Made by a program: the position numbers and the translations under genes
Shown: positions 50,058 to 58,171 of the stretch, one piece after another
Layout: each line of letters begins with the position of its first letter
How positions within the stretch are numbered: the stretch's first letter is position 1
NCBI GenBank assembly: GCA_036389135.1
Contig: DASVQP010000061.1
Location: 53,718 to 117,717, forward strand
Direction of reading: 5' to 3'
DNA length: 64,000 nt
Source of the DNA: Longimicrobium sp.
Lineage (GTDB): Bacteria > Gemmatimonadota > Gemmatimonadetes > Longimicrobiales > Longimicrobiaceae
Notes under the pieces: model-generated
Database searches by the model: none
The model's input: only the letters and a program-made list of their open reading frames with translations
Told to the model about the DNA's origin: nothing

Positions 50058-50522
50058 ATGTCGCCTGTGAGGCAGGACTTCCTGCTGCGGATGATCGAGG
50101 AAGCGTTCGACGTGATCCGCCGCATCCGCCTTCGCAGGCAGGACGGCGACCCCGCCGCGGCCGTCCGCGACGCCGACGCCGCGGTCGATGCGCTGCTGGG
50201 CCCGGCGGCCGGGGTCGCCACGCGGCTGGACCCCTCCACCGCCGCGCAGCTCATCCGCAATCCCGAGCAGGTGGCGCTCTGGGCGCGCATCCTTGCCGAC
50301 AAGGCGGAGGCGTTGCGCGAGGCCGGCAACGAGCCCGGCGCCCGCCTCGTGGGCCGCCGCGCGCTGGAGACGGCGCTGGAGGCCTGGCTCCTGGAAGACG
50401 AGCAGCGCCGCCTCACCCCCGCCCTCCACGCCGTGCTCGACGAGGCGCTGGCGATGGCGCGCGGGTGGGTGGAGCCGGGGGAGCTGTCGGCGCGGCACCG
50501 GGCGGTGCTGGAGCGGGTGTAG
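50058..50522 (+). CDS. DUF6483-like hypothetical protein
   Basis: A 154-residue all-helical protein starting MSPVRQDFLLRMIEEAFDVIRRI. It has LIRNPEQVALWARILADKAEAL and a second similar helical stretch, resembling TPR-like or DUF6483-type proteins. I am not certain of the family. The ATG at 50058 follows CTGGAGCCGAT. It starts 156 bp from the divergent rhlE-like gene. GC-rich hairpin repeat sequence follows at about 50525-50580. Confidence 0.72.
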   Translation: MSPVRQDFLLRMIEEAFDVIRRIRLRRQDGDPAAAVRDADAAVDALLGPAAGVATRLDPSTAAQLIRNPEQVALWARILADKAEALREAGNEPGARLVGRRALETALEAWLLEDEQRRLTPALHAVLDEALAMARGWVEPGELSARHRAVLERV

Positions 50523-50524
50523 GC

Positions 50525-50580
50525 GGGCCCTCACCCCCGCTCGTTCCTCGCTGCCCCCTCTCTCGTAGGGGCCGCGATTT
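50525..50580. repeat. CCCCCGCTCGTTCCTCGCTGCC repeat, partial copy
   Basis: TCACCCCCGCTCGTTCCTCG then CTGCCCCCTCTCTCGTAGGG, the left part of the hairpin family seen at about 1760-1906 and 58977-59068, here joined to a short GCGATTTATCGC palindrome. Confidence 0.6.
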
Positions 50581-50721
50581 ATCGCGCCCGTGTCCGGCGC
50601 TGCTCCGCCGCCCGCCTTTCCTTGCGGGCGACGGCTATGGGCACGGGGCGTGCGTAGCCGGGCCGCCCCGCCGCTTGCGCACGATGCCAAGGACGGAGGC
50701 TCAAGACCAAGGAGAAAGATC

Positions 50722-51219
50722 ATGGCGCTCAATACTTTGCGGGACCTGTACGTGGAGCAGCTTCGCGACCTGTACAGCGCGGAAAACCAGATCCTGAAGG
50801 CGCTCCCCAAGATGGCGGAGGCGGCCAAGCACCCCGAGCTGCGCCAGGCGTTCGAGGCTCACGTGACGCTGACGGAGGAGCACGTGCGCCGGCTGGATTC
50901 GATCTTCGCCGACCTGGACGAGAAGGGGTCCGGCCATCACTGCAAGGGGATGGAGGGGCTCCTCAAGGAAGCCAACGACACCGTCAAGGAGAAGGGCGAC
51001 TCCGACGTGCTGGACGCCGCCATGATCGCCAACGCGCAGCGCGTAGAGCACTACGAGATCGCCGGCTACGGCTGCGTGCGCACGTACGCCCGCATGCTGG
51101 GCCGCGAGCAGGACGCCACCCTAATCCAGCAGACGCTGGACGAGGAGGGCGCCACCGACGAGCAGCTCACGACGCTCGCCGAGCGCGTCATCAACATCGA
51201 CGCCCTGCGCGACATGTAA
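50722..51219 (+). CDS. Ferritin-like DUF892 protein (YciE/YciF)
   Basis: A 165-residue ferritin-like four-helix protein of the DUF892 (YciE/YciF) family, associated with stress response in enteric bacteria. Seen: LRDLYVEQLRDLYSAENQILKALPKM (with the metal-ligand Glu), ELRQAFEAHVTLTEEHVRRL, AQRVEHYEIAGYGCVRTYARMLG, and DEEGATDEQLTTLAE. The Glu/His pattern (E...EEH...E-H-Y-E) fits a di-iron site. The ATG at 50722 is preceded by AAGGAGAAAGATC. Closed by a strong hairpin about 25 bp after the stop. Confidence 0.93.
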   Translation: MALNTLRDLYVEQLRDLYSAENQILKALPKMAEAAKHPELRQAFEAHVTLTEEHVRRLDSIFADLDEKGSGHHCKGMEGLLKEANDTVKEKGDSDVLDAAMIANAQRVEHYEIAGYGCVRTYARMLGREQDATLIQQTLDEEGATDEQLTTLAERVINIDALRDM

Positions 51220-51245
51220 GCTCCGCGGGCTGGCGGTACGCGAAC

Positions 51246-51274
51246 GGGGCGGGCCTGATCTCCAGGCCCGCCCC
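51246..51274 (+). terminator. Hairpin terminator after DUF892 gene
   Basis: A 12-bp stem GGGGCGGGCCTG and CAGGCCCGCCCC around ATCTC, 26 bp after the stop. No T-run follows (CGTCTA), so it may act as a GC-rich terminator without uridines. Confidence 0.65.
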
Positions 51275-51464
51275 CGTCTAACTGCACGTCGGAGCAGGGC
51301 GTCTCGTAGTTACCCCTTTGACGCACCGAGAAATTCGGTTGGACGATCACCTGTCGAGAATCACAACAGACAATCTTCACCGCGAGATCGACACCGGGCC
51401 GGCGCTGGGAGTCGAAAGCTGGTGAGTGCCGGTTCCGGGTACATCCTCTAGCTGACCCCCAACC

Positions 51465-51505
51465 TCTGTGCCCTTATCAGTTCCCTCTGTGGCTCTGTGT
51501 GAGGC
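51465..51505. repeat. CTCTGTG-family dispersed repeat, half copy
   Basis: CCTCTGTGCCCTTATCAGTT followed by CCCTCTGTGGCTCTGTGTGA. Unlike the other copies it reaches into the 3' end of a gene: the stop codon of the 51477-51938 gene lies inside it. Confidence 0.8.
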
Positions 51506-51938
51506 TGCCGTTGCCTGAGGTGGGCGAGGGCACGGGGTGGAGGTGCTCGGACTGGGAGCGGAGCTCGATGAAGCGGCGGGCCTGTTGGGCGAGGCCCCGC
51601 TGCTCCAGGAAGGCGTCCAGGTGCCGGAGCACGGAGCGCATGGAATCGATCTGCTCCTCGAAGCCGCGGAGGCGGCGCACCTCGCCCAGCAGGCGCAGGG
51701 TGGCGTCCGGATGCAGCGCGGCGATGTAGCGCTGGTTGGCGGGCGACACCTCGGCCTCGCGCTCCACTACGAAGACCAGGTCGTCGGAATCGCGCGGGGA
51801 GTGGGTGACGGCCAGGGTGGCGTCGCCGGTCTGGAAGTCCAGCACGGTCTGAGCTTCCCAGGGGCCGGGGGTGGCCTCGCAGGCGAGCGCTTCGAGCGCG
51901 GCGAGCTCGCGCTCGGAGAGCGGCGAATCGTTGGGCAT
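51477..51938 (-). CDS. Hypothetical protein with repeat-derived C-terminus
   Basis: A 153-residue protein (MPNDSPLSERELAALEALA...) with ACEATPGPWEAQTVLDFQTGDATLAVTHSPRDSDDLVF, SPANQRYIAALHPDATLRLLGEVRRL and a helical region FEEQIDSMRSVLRHLDAFLEQRG, like the ead/Ea22-type proteins that carry 'A-x-P-G-x-W' and 'N-A-x-x-I-A-A' motifs. The last ten residues (NGSLTQSHRGN) are encoded by the CTCTGTG repeat, so the original stop was probably lost when the repeat arrived. Function unknown. Confidence 0.7.
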   Translation of the reverse strand: MPNDSPLSERELAALEALACEATPGPWEAQTVLDFQTGDATLAVTHSPRDSDDLVFVVEREAEVSPANQRYIAALHPDATLRLLGEVRRLRGFEEQIDSMRSVLRHLDAFLEQRGLAQQARRFIELRSQSEHLHPVPSPTSGNGSLTQSHRGN

Positions 51939-52100
51939 GGGGACGGGGATGCGGTCGGGGAGTGCGGCGGGGAAGGGTGCAATCTTCGCCCGCGGCGGGT
52001 CACGCGCAAGCTTTCGGTGCGGCTTCGGCGGCGCGGTGGTACGGTGGATGCTGAACCGGCGGGCGACCCAGGTCCGCCCAAACCCGTTCGCAGAGGCGAC

Positions 52101-52391
52101 ATGCCCCGCACCCGTATCCTCGCCGCGCTCCCCCTGGCGGCTTTGCTCGCCCTCGCCGCCTGCGACAACGCCGGCGAGCACAACCCCGAGAACAACGACG
52201 CCGACGCCGCCACGGGCGCCGACCCGGTGACGCGCCAGGACTCCGCCACCGTCGGCCAGCAGGTACCCAACGCGTACCCGCCGGTCGGCACCACCAGCAC
52301 CACCCCGGCGGACAGCAACCCGTCGCCCACCACGCCCGGCGGGGTGCCGCCGGCAGGGCGCGACACCGGGCGCGCGACGACGGCGCACTGA
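52101..52391 (+). CDS. Small Thr/Pro-rich lipoprotein
   Basis: A 96-residue lipoprotein: signal RILAALPLAALLALAACDN with lipobox LAAC, then a low-complexity acidic/Thr-Pro-rich chain (NNDADAATGADP, TTSTTPADSNPSPTTPGG) without structure. Function unknown. Followed by a strong terminator hairpin. Confidence 0.7.
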   Translation: MPRTRILAALPLAALLALAACDNAGEHNPENNDADAATGADPVTRQDSATVGQQVPNAYPPVGTTSTTPADSNPSPTTPGGVPPAGRDTGRATTAH

Positions 52392-52406
52392 CGGAGGGGT
52401 GCGAGC

Positions 52407-52441
52407 GACAGGTGCCCGGCGAGCTGCGCCGGGCACCTGTC
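52407..52441 (+). terminator. Hairpin terminator shared by convergent genes
   Basis: A 15-bp perfect stem, GACAGGTGCCCGGCG and CGCCGGGCACCTGTC, around AGCTG, then TTCG. It lies 16 bp after the lipoprotein stop and 25 bp before the end of the convergent plug-domain gene, so it could serve both directions. Confidence 0.75.
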
Positions 52442-52465
52442 TTCGCGCGCGCCGTCGCGAGGGCG

Positions 52466-53251
52466 CTACGGCTCTTTACGCGTCCAGAGCAGGATCACGC
52501 CGCACGCCGAGTCGCTTCCGCTGTACTGGGGCGGGATCTGCGACGAGCCGCTGAACACCTCCACCGCCTCCAGGTGCTCGGGCAGCGCCATCCCGGCCAG
52601 GCCGCTGCGGTCGTACGCCATCCGGTTCCCGTCCAGGTACACCTGGGGCAAGCACTGGGAGGCACCGCCAGCGCCTTTCTGGCTCCGGTAGATCGCACCA
52701 GCCATCGAGGAGCGGTCCAGGGCGATGTTGTAGCCGATCCGCGTGGTGCCGGGTAGGCGGTCCAGCACCTGGGTGATGTCCGCGTTGGAGTGCCGCTCGA
52801 TCTCCTCCCGCCGCAGGAATCGCCCGAGCCCCCGGGCCTCGCGGTCGTAGAAGCCGGAGAGCTCGAGCGATGCACGCCGCTTCGGCTGGATGCGGCCGAC
52901 GACGGTGAGCGGCTCCACCGACAGCGCCTGCACCGCCATGCGCACGTCCACCTGCAGCGTTTCCAGGATCCCCACCTGCACCGGCTGCGTGAGGGTGGGG
53001 CTGTAGCCCGTTCGCTCCGCGCGCAGGCGCACCGGGTCGGTCACGCGGATCTGCATCGAAAAGGTGCCGTTCTCCGCGGAGGTGGTGCGTGCGACCGTGC
53101 GCCCCTCCGCGTTGACGGCGCTGATGCGCGCCTGCGGCACGGGCTGCCCGTCGGCGGCGTCCAGCACGCGGCCGCTGAGCACCTGTGCCGCGGCGGGGGT
53201 GGCGAGCATAAGGAGGAGGGCGGGGAAGGCCAGGAGCCGGCGGAGGATCAT
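52466..53251 (-). CDS. Secreted carboxypeptidase-regulatory-like plus TonB-plug domain protein
   Basis: A 261-residue exported protein: signal peptide (RRLLAFPALLLMLATPAAAQ), a carboxypeptidase-regulatory-like beta sandwich (VLSGRVLDAADGQPVPQARISAVNAEG... FSMQIRV), a linker (VEPLTVVGRIQPKRRASLELSGFYDRE) and a plug-like domain (ITQVLDRLPGTTRIGYNI, CLPQVYLDGNRMAYDRSGL, EAVEVFSGSSQIPPQYSG, CGVILLWTRKEP). It lacks the beta-barrel of true TonB receptors, so it is a plug-only relative. Role unknown; similar in idea to the smaller lipoprotein at 38454-38798. Confidence 0.83.
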   Translation of the reverse strand: MILRRLLAFPALLLMLATPAAAQVLSGRVLDAADGQPVPQARISAVNAEGRTVARTTSAENGTFSMQIRVTDPVRLRAERTGYSPTLTQPVQVGILETLQVDVRMAVQALSVEPLTVVGRIQPKRRASLELSGFYDREARGLGRFLRREEIERHSNADITQVLDRLPGTTRIGYNIALDRSSMAGAIYRSQKGAGGASQCLPQVYLDGNRMAYDRSGLAGMALPEHLEAVEVFSGSSQIPPQYSGSDSACGVILLWTRKEP

Positions 53252-53337
53252 ACGATTCCCGAGGTGGGAGAGGAGGGCGGCGGGGTGTCGCATAGATGCG
53301 CACCCCGCCGGGGCAGAGCAACCTTCTTTCGCCGGCG

Positions 53338-53775
53338 TTAGAGCGCGGCGGCGGGCGAGTGCGGTGCGGGGTCGCCGCACTCCCGGATCACCTGCGAAAT
53401 CTCGCTCTTCAGCAGGTCGTCCGCTTCCATGCGGTGGCTGTAGCTCTCCGGCGCTTGACTCGCGGGAGCGATGCCGGACTTGGTGTACACCCGCTCCCCG
53501 CGCACGTGAAGCATGGTGGTTCCGTTCGACCGGGTGCTCACGTTTACCAGGTGTTCGATCCGGTGCACCCACGCGCGGTCCGCCGTGCGCCGGGCGTAGA
53601 AGCTGTTGCCGTCCTTTGCCATCTCCACCGACGAGAACCCCAGCCGCTGCAGCGACTGCTGCGCACAGGTGAGGGCGTTCTCCGGCGCCGGGCCGCTCTG
53701 CTGCACGGCCGCGGGCACGCACGCGGCCAGGAGCGCGAGTGAGGGGATGACCAGCCGGGACATCGCGATTCTCAT
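53338..53775 (-). CDS. Small lipoprotein of unknown function
   Basis: A 145-residue lipoprotein: RLVIPSLALLAACVPA with lipobox LLAAC, followed by ENALTCAQQSLQRLGFSSVEMAKDGNSFYARRTADRAW, a pattern seen in short envelope proteins. Two further Cys residues (LTCAQQ and IRECGDP) may bridge. No function known. An upstream in-frame region has no signal and was not included. Confidence 0.72.
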   Translation of the reverse strand: MRIAMSRLVIPSLALLAACVPAAVQQSGPAPENALTCAQQSLQRLGFSSVEMAKDGNSFYARRTADRAWVHRIEHLVNVSTRSNGTTMLHVRGERVYTKSGIAPASQAPESYSHRMEADDLLKSEISQVIRECGDPAPHSPAAAL

Positions 53776-54050
53776 GAGCCCGCTCCGTCTTGGGGGTGAG
53801 GTGCCCAGCGCGGCGCGGGGAATCGCCGCGGCGTGTGGAGGGACCGCGTACACCGTGCCACCGCGCAAGCACATCCTATGTCCTGGGCCGGCAACACGTT
53901 GTCAGGATGGTCCGTACGGCGCTGAATCTCGCGCGGCCCATCCGCGGGACAAGCCTGTCCATTGAAAGGGACACCGGCTCGGCCGGCGCTGCGTGCGGCG
54001 CTCCGCGGATTATACGCGAATCCACCGCTCGTGGACAGCGCCGGCGCGGC

Positions 54051-55070
54051 TCATGGCGAGCCACGGCCGAGGCGGATCGTCTCGCCGTGCCGCGGCAGGT
54101 GCAGATCCGGCTGCGGCAGCCCGGCGGCCGTCCAGGCGGCGCGGGTGCGGATGGGCGGCTCGAGCGGGTCCTCGTCGGTGAGGCGAAAGGTGCCCCAGTG
54201 CATCCCCACGAACGCGCCGCGCCCCCCGAGGTCCTGGTAGGCACGCACCGCCTCTTCGGGGTTCATGTGCGCCGGCTTCATGAACCAGCGCGGGTCGTAG
54301 GCACCCACCGGCATCAGCACAACGTCGAAGGGCCCCGCGCGGCGCGCGATCTCGCCGTACCCGCCGAAGTAGCCGCTGTCTCCCGCGAAGTAGATCCCGC
54401 GGCCGTCCGGCAGGCGCAGGGCGAAGGAGGCCCAGAGGCGGTCGTTCATCTCGCGCATGGTGCGCCGCGTCCAGTGCTGCGCGGGGGCGCAGGTCACGCG
54501 CACGCCTCCGGGCAGCTCCGCCTCGTCCCACCAGTCCAGCTCCGTGATCCCGCGGATGCCCAGCCGCGCGAACCACTCCGCGTACTTCAGCGGCGTCGCC
54601 CAGCGCAGCGCCGCCCCGAACCGCTCGTGGAGGCGCCGCACCGTGTCCTCGTCCAGGTGGTCGTAGTGGTCGTGCGACAGGAGGACGGCGTCGATGGGCG
54701 GCAGCGCCTCCCACGCGATCGCGGGCGGTACGAAGCGCGCCGGCCCGATCCGCTGCGATGGCGACGCACGCAGGCTCCAGTGCGGATCGGTGAGGATGTT
54801 GATCGAGCCCGCCTGGATCAGGAACGTCGAGTGGCCCACCCACGTGATTCGTATCTCGTCCCCGTCCGCGCGCGGCGATGCGATCTCCGGGCGCGCCATC
54901 GGAAGGTCGCCGGGCTTGGGGTTCGGCGGGCGGCCTCGCAGGAAGCGCTCGCCCATCCACTGCAGCAGATGGAGCTGCGTGCGCCTCTCGCCGCCCTCCA
55001 CCAACCACGGAATCCTGAACTTGCCATTCGCCGTGTGATGTGACGGACGGCGATCGGGCGCGTTACTCAA
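54051..55070 (-). CDS. MBL-fold hydrolase, NAPE-PLD-like
   Basis: A 339-residue metallo-beta-lactamase-fold protein similar to N-acyl-phosphatidylethanolamine phospholipase D and UlaG-like enzymes. Seen: ITWVGHSTFLIQAGSINILTDPHWSLRASP, the metal motif LLSHDHYDHLDEDTV (H-x-H-x-D-H), CAPAQHWTRRT, IYFAGDSGYFGG, and FVGMHWGTFRLTDE. The N-terminal PPNPKPGDLP precedes the core as in NAPE-PLD. A TTG start at 55070 is proposed because GAGG lies five bases upstream; further upstream the frame only reads the CTCTGTG repeat. Substrate unknown, possibly a phospholipid. Confidence 0.88.
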   Translation of the reverse strand: MSNAPDRRPSHHTANGKFRIPWLVEGGERRTQLHLLQWMGERFLRGRPPNPKPGDLPMARPEIASPRADGDEIRITWVGHSTFLIQAGSINILTDPHWSLRASPSQRIGPARFVPPAIAWEALPPIDAVLLSHDHYDHLDEDTVRRLHERFGAALRWATPLKYAEWFARLGIRGITELDWWDEAELPGGVRVTCAPAQHWTRRTMREMNDRLWASFALRLPDGRGIYFAGDSGYFGGYGEIARRAGPFDVVLMPVGAYDPRWFMKPAHMNPEEAVRAYQDLGGRGAFVGMHWGTFRLTDEDPLEPPIRTRAAWTAAGLPQPDLHLPRHGETIRLGRGSP

Positions 55071-55075
55071 ATGGA

Positions 55076-55166
55076 CCTCACACAGAGACACAGAGGGTAA
55101 AGAAAGAACAGCAGAAGGGGTTCTTTGCGTCTTGTAGTTCCCTCTGTGCTCTGCGTGTGATGCTTT
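55076..55166. repeat. CTCTGTG-family dispersed palindrome, full copy
   Basis: Left arm CCTCACACAGAGACACAGAG and right arm CCCTCTGTGCTCTGCGTGTG, around AAAGAACAGCAGAAGGGGTT. It lies upstream of the MBL-fold start and downstream of the metalloprotease. Confidence 0.85.
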
Positions 55167-55243
55167 TTCTGTTCCGACGTGAAAAAGGAGTGGCACTCGT
55201 CCTGACGCGCCACTCCCTTTCTGGCCCAGCTAGAGGCGGGTGG

Positions 55244-57904
55244 TTACTTCTCCGCCTCCAGGCCCGCGCCGAGCGCCTTGTCGATGCGGGCGCGGGCCTC
55301 GGTGAGGTGCGCGGTGGTGTAGGCGTCCTGGCCGCCCGCCGCGATCGAGCGGGTGATGCGGCCGCGCAGCTCCGTCAGCCGCAGCCGCGCGACCGCGCGC
55401 GCGTCGGCGGGCATACGCTCCGGCGGCGTCACGACGATGGTGGTCATGCGGTCCAGGTAGGCGCGCTGCAGGTCGCGGCGCATGGAGGAGACGTTGCGGC
55501 CCGGCACGTACGCCTCCGCCCACACCGCGCGCGTCAGCTCGTCCATCAGCTCGGGGATGGGGAGCGTGGCCGCGCTGCCGAACTTGCGCTCCGCGTCGCG
55601 GATGCGGGCAAAGGTCATCGGCGAGGTGATGCCGTTCAGCAGCGCCGTCTGAATCCCGAGCACCTGCTCGTGGAACGGGTAGTCGATGCGCCCGTTGACG
55701 GTGGTCTGCTCGCCCCAGTGGCTCCAGCGGTTCGCGCCGAGCTTGGAGAGCACGTCCTGCGGAACCGCGAACGCCCCCGGCCCGAAGCCGTACTCGGTGA
55801 GAAAGGTGAGCGCCTCACGCTGCCGCGCGCGCGGCACCGCCACGAACGGGGCGCGCCCCTGCGGGTCCGCCACGTGGTCTCGGTGGCTGTACTGCCCGCC
55901 GATGTACTTCACCCCCGTCGACAGCGCGCGGCCGTACTGCCAGAGCAGCGTGTTGAACGCGTCCGTCAGGTCGGCGTAACGCGCGTTGTCCGTGATGACG
56001 TGCTGCGGAAGGCGCGTCCACGTGTCCGCGATGAGCTGCGCGCGTCCGCGTCCCCACGCCAGCGGGTCGCCGCTCAGGTCGTACGGGTTGACGTTGGGGT
56101 CCAGCGCGCCGGGGCCGCCGGCGTCCTCGTCCGTGCCGTAGGCGTGGCCGGGGAGCGCCGCCTCGCGCGCCACCAGCGCCGCGCGGGCCGCGTCCGGCGT
56201 GTAGCCGTAGGTGATCGCCCAGCGGTCGTACGAGCCGACGCCCGGGTTGTACACGTAGCCGCGCGGCTGCCCGCGGGGCGACAGGTTGAGCCCCGGGTAC
56301 TCCATCACCGAGCTGAAGATGCCGTTGGTCTCGGCCCAGGTGCGGTCCTGCAGCTTCTCCAGCGGCGTGTCCGCCGAGGAGCGGAAGTTGTGGCGGAGGC
56401 CCAGCGTGTGACCGACTTCGTGCATCGCCACCCACTTCAGCGCCTGCGCCACGTACTCCGCCGGCACCGCGTCGTTGGGCCCGATCTCCCCGGAGCCGGC
56501 GAGAATGGCGCGGAGAAGCGAGCCCTGCGCGCCCAGCTCGCTGGCCAGCATCGCGTGCTCGCCCAGCGCGGCGGCGCCCCGCTCGGCGAACATCTCATCC
56601 ACCGCGGCGCTTGGCGACACGGTGGTGCGCCAGTCGCGCTTGAAGCCGCGCACCATGCTTGCCTCGAAGAGGATGTCCGCGTCCAGGATCTCGCCCGTGC
56701 GCGGGTCCACGATGGAGGGCCCGATGGCGCCGTAGCCGGGCTGGTCGGAGGTGCTCCAGCGCAGCGTGGGGTAGCGGATGTCCTCCGGGTCGGCCCCGGC
56801 GGGGAGCATCTCGGCGCGGATGGCGTCCTGCCAGCCCGCGGCCTCGAAGGCGGAGCTCCACGCCTCCACGCCGGCCTTGAGGGCGGGGCGGTACTCCTCC
56901 GGGATGTTGGGATCCAGGTAGAAGACGATGGGCTTCACCGGGCGCACCCGGTCGCCCACGCGCTCGCCCGGCTCCAGGCGCCAGCGGTTGACGTTGCGGA
57001 CGAAGAAGTTGTCGTCGTCGCGCGAGAAGTCGCGCCGCACGGTCATGAAGTAGCCCACGCGGTCGTCCGCCCGGCGCACCGTCATCGGCTGCGCGGGGAG
57101 CGCGGCAAAGGTGTACGCGATGGACACTGGGACGTAGCGCCCGTCCGGCACGGAGGGGAGGTTCGACGGGTTGGTGGGGCGGAAGGTGAGCTTCGCGCGG
57201 ATGTTGACGTTCTCCGGGAAGGCCTTGACCGACTCCAGGTAGCTGCGCGCCTTGTCCACCGACACCGGGGGCGGGGTGCCCTGCCCGCCGGGGCTCGCCA
57301 GGCCGTAGCGCACCCGCTCGCCCACGCCGGAAAGGTCGCTGACCATCCAGTCGTACACGTTCACCAGCACGGTGCCGTCGTCGCGCACGGATTCCACCTT
57401 GGCCGATTCCAGCACAGACGAGCCGAACGACGTGCCCACCGCCGAGAGCGCGGGCGAGCCGTCAGGCGCGGTGAAGCGGGTGGGGCGGCGCACCAGGAAG
57501 ACGCGGTCGCCGCGCCGCTCCAGCGCCACCACCGCTCCCTCGAAGATCCCCAGCATGGTGCCGCCGAACAGCCCCGCCGCGCCGATCCCCTGGCTGATCT
57601 GCATCCCCATCAGGAAGTCCTTCCCCAACCGGTCGGCGGGGATGGCCAGGAGCAGCTGGTCGCCCTTTTCGTATGTGTCGAAGAAGCCGGCGCGCCGGTT
57701 GGCGTCGCGCGTCACTTCCGCCCAAGGCTTGAAGGGGGACGGGGCTCGGCGCGTGGTGTCCGCCGTGGTGGCGGGGCGCGCGGCCGCCGTGGTGGGCGCG
57801 CCGGTGCCGGCCGCGGGGCGCGGCGACTGCGGGGCGCTCTTTGCCGATGCGCTGGCGCAGCCGGCGAGGCCGGCGCACAGCGCGGGAACGATCAACCGTT
57901 TCAC
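55244..57904 (-). CDS. Large secreted zinc-dependent metalloprotease (DUF5117/DUF4953 type)
   Basis: An 886-residue lipoprotein protease. Signal and lipobox: IVPALCAGLAGCASA. A Ser/Pro/Thr/Ala-rich linker is followed by an N-terminal DUF5117-type beta region and a catalytic domain with the zincin motif VAMHEVGHTLGLRHNF (H-E-x-x-H-x-x-G-x-x-H, about residue 510), SVMEYPG downstream (met-turn), and a long DUF4953-like C-terminal part (AFNTLLWQYGRALSTGVKYIGGQ, FHEQVLGIQTALLNG). Probably outer-membrane or extracellular; substrate unknown. GTG start at 57904, with AGGAGAACACCCTC before it; a longer upstream frame lacks the signal at its end. Confidence 0.92.
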   Translation of the reverse strand: MKRLIVPALCAGLAGCASASAKSAPQSPRPAAGTGAPTTAAARPATTADTTRRAPSPFKPWAEVTRDANRRAGFFDTYEKGDQLLLAIPADRLGKDFLMGMQISQGIGAAGLFGGTMLGIFEGAVVALERRGDRVFLVRRPTRFTAPDGSPALSAVGTSFGSSVLESAKVESVRDDGTVLVNVYDWMVSDLSGVGERVRYGLASPGGQGTPPPVSVDKARSYLESVKAFPENVNIRAKLTFRPTNPSNLPSVPDGRYVPVSIAYTFAALPAQPMTVRRADDRVGYFMTVRRDFSRDDDNFFVRNVNRWRLEPGERVGDRVRPVKPIVFYLDPNIPEEYRPALKAGVEAWSSAFEAAGWQDAIRAEMLPAGADPEDIRYPTLRWSTSDQPGYGAIGPSIVDPRTGEILDADILFEASMVRGFKRDWRTTVSPSAAVDEMFAERGAAALGEHAMLASELGAQGSLLRAILAGSGEIGPNDAVPAEYVAQALKWVAMHEVGHTLGLRHNFRSSADTPLEKLQDRTWAETNGIFSSVMEYPGLNLSPRGQPRGYVYNPGVGSYDRWAITYGYTPDAARAALVAREAALPGHAYGTDEDAGGPGALDPNVNPYDLSGDPLAWGRGRAQLIADTWTRLPQHVITDNARYADLTDAFNTLLWQYGRALSTGVKYIGGQYSHRDHVADPQGRAPFVAVPRARQREALTFLTEYGFGPGAFAVPQDVLSKLGANRWSHWGEQTTVNGRIDYPFHEQVLGIQTALLNGITSPMTFARIRDAERKFGSAATLPIPELMDELTRAVWAEAYVPGRNVSSMRRDLQRAYLDRMTTIVVTPPERMPADARAVARLRLTELRGRITRSIAAGGQDAYTTAHLTEARARIDKALGAGLEAEK

Positions 57905-58044
57905 GAGGGTGTTCTCCTGGGGGGATGGTGCCAGGTACGCGGGGCCACGTCCTGTGGGGTGGGCTGCTAAATTACTAGCACGGTCTCGTACCTCACGCAA
58001 CTCTTTTGTTGGTTAGGAAATGATGTGGGCGAGGAACTGAAGTC

Positions 58045-58171
58045 CTGAGTCCTGAGTCCTAAGTGCTAAGTCCTGGTGAACCGCTGTTCAGCACTTAGCA
58101 CTAAGCACTAAGCACTTGGCACTAAGCACTTGGCACTTAGCACTTAGCACTTAGCACTTAGCACTTGGCAC
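58045..58171. repeat. AGCACTT/AAGTGCT heptamer tandem repeat
   Basis: A run of AGTCCTG/AGTCCTA units, then AAGTGCTAAGTCC, a short unique centre (GGTGAACCGCTGTTC), then about twelve heptamers of the form GCACTTA or GCACTTG (GCACTTAGCACTTAGCACTT...). The two halves are inverted relative to each other. The right end runs directly into the TAA stop codon of the next gene on the minus strand. Confidence 0.9.

Noticed and set aside
55040..57970. A 976-codon rightward open frame
   Set aside because: It is antisense to the zinc metalloprotease, whose HExxHxxGxxH motif and lipobox show the minus strand is coding. The frame is rich in His, Val, Arg and Ala as expected for an antisense shadow.
58045..58171. 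CRISPR array
   Set aside because: The repeat unit is seven bases and contiguous, without unique spacers.
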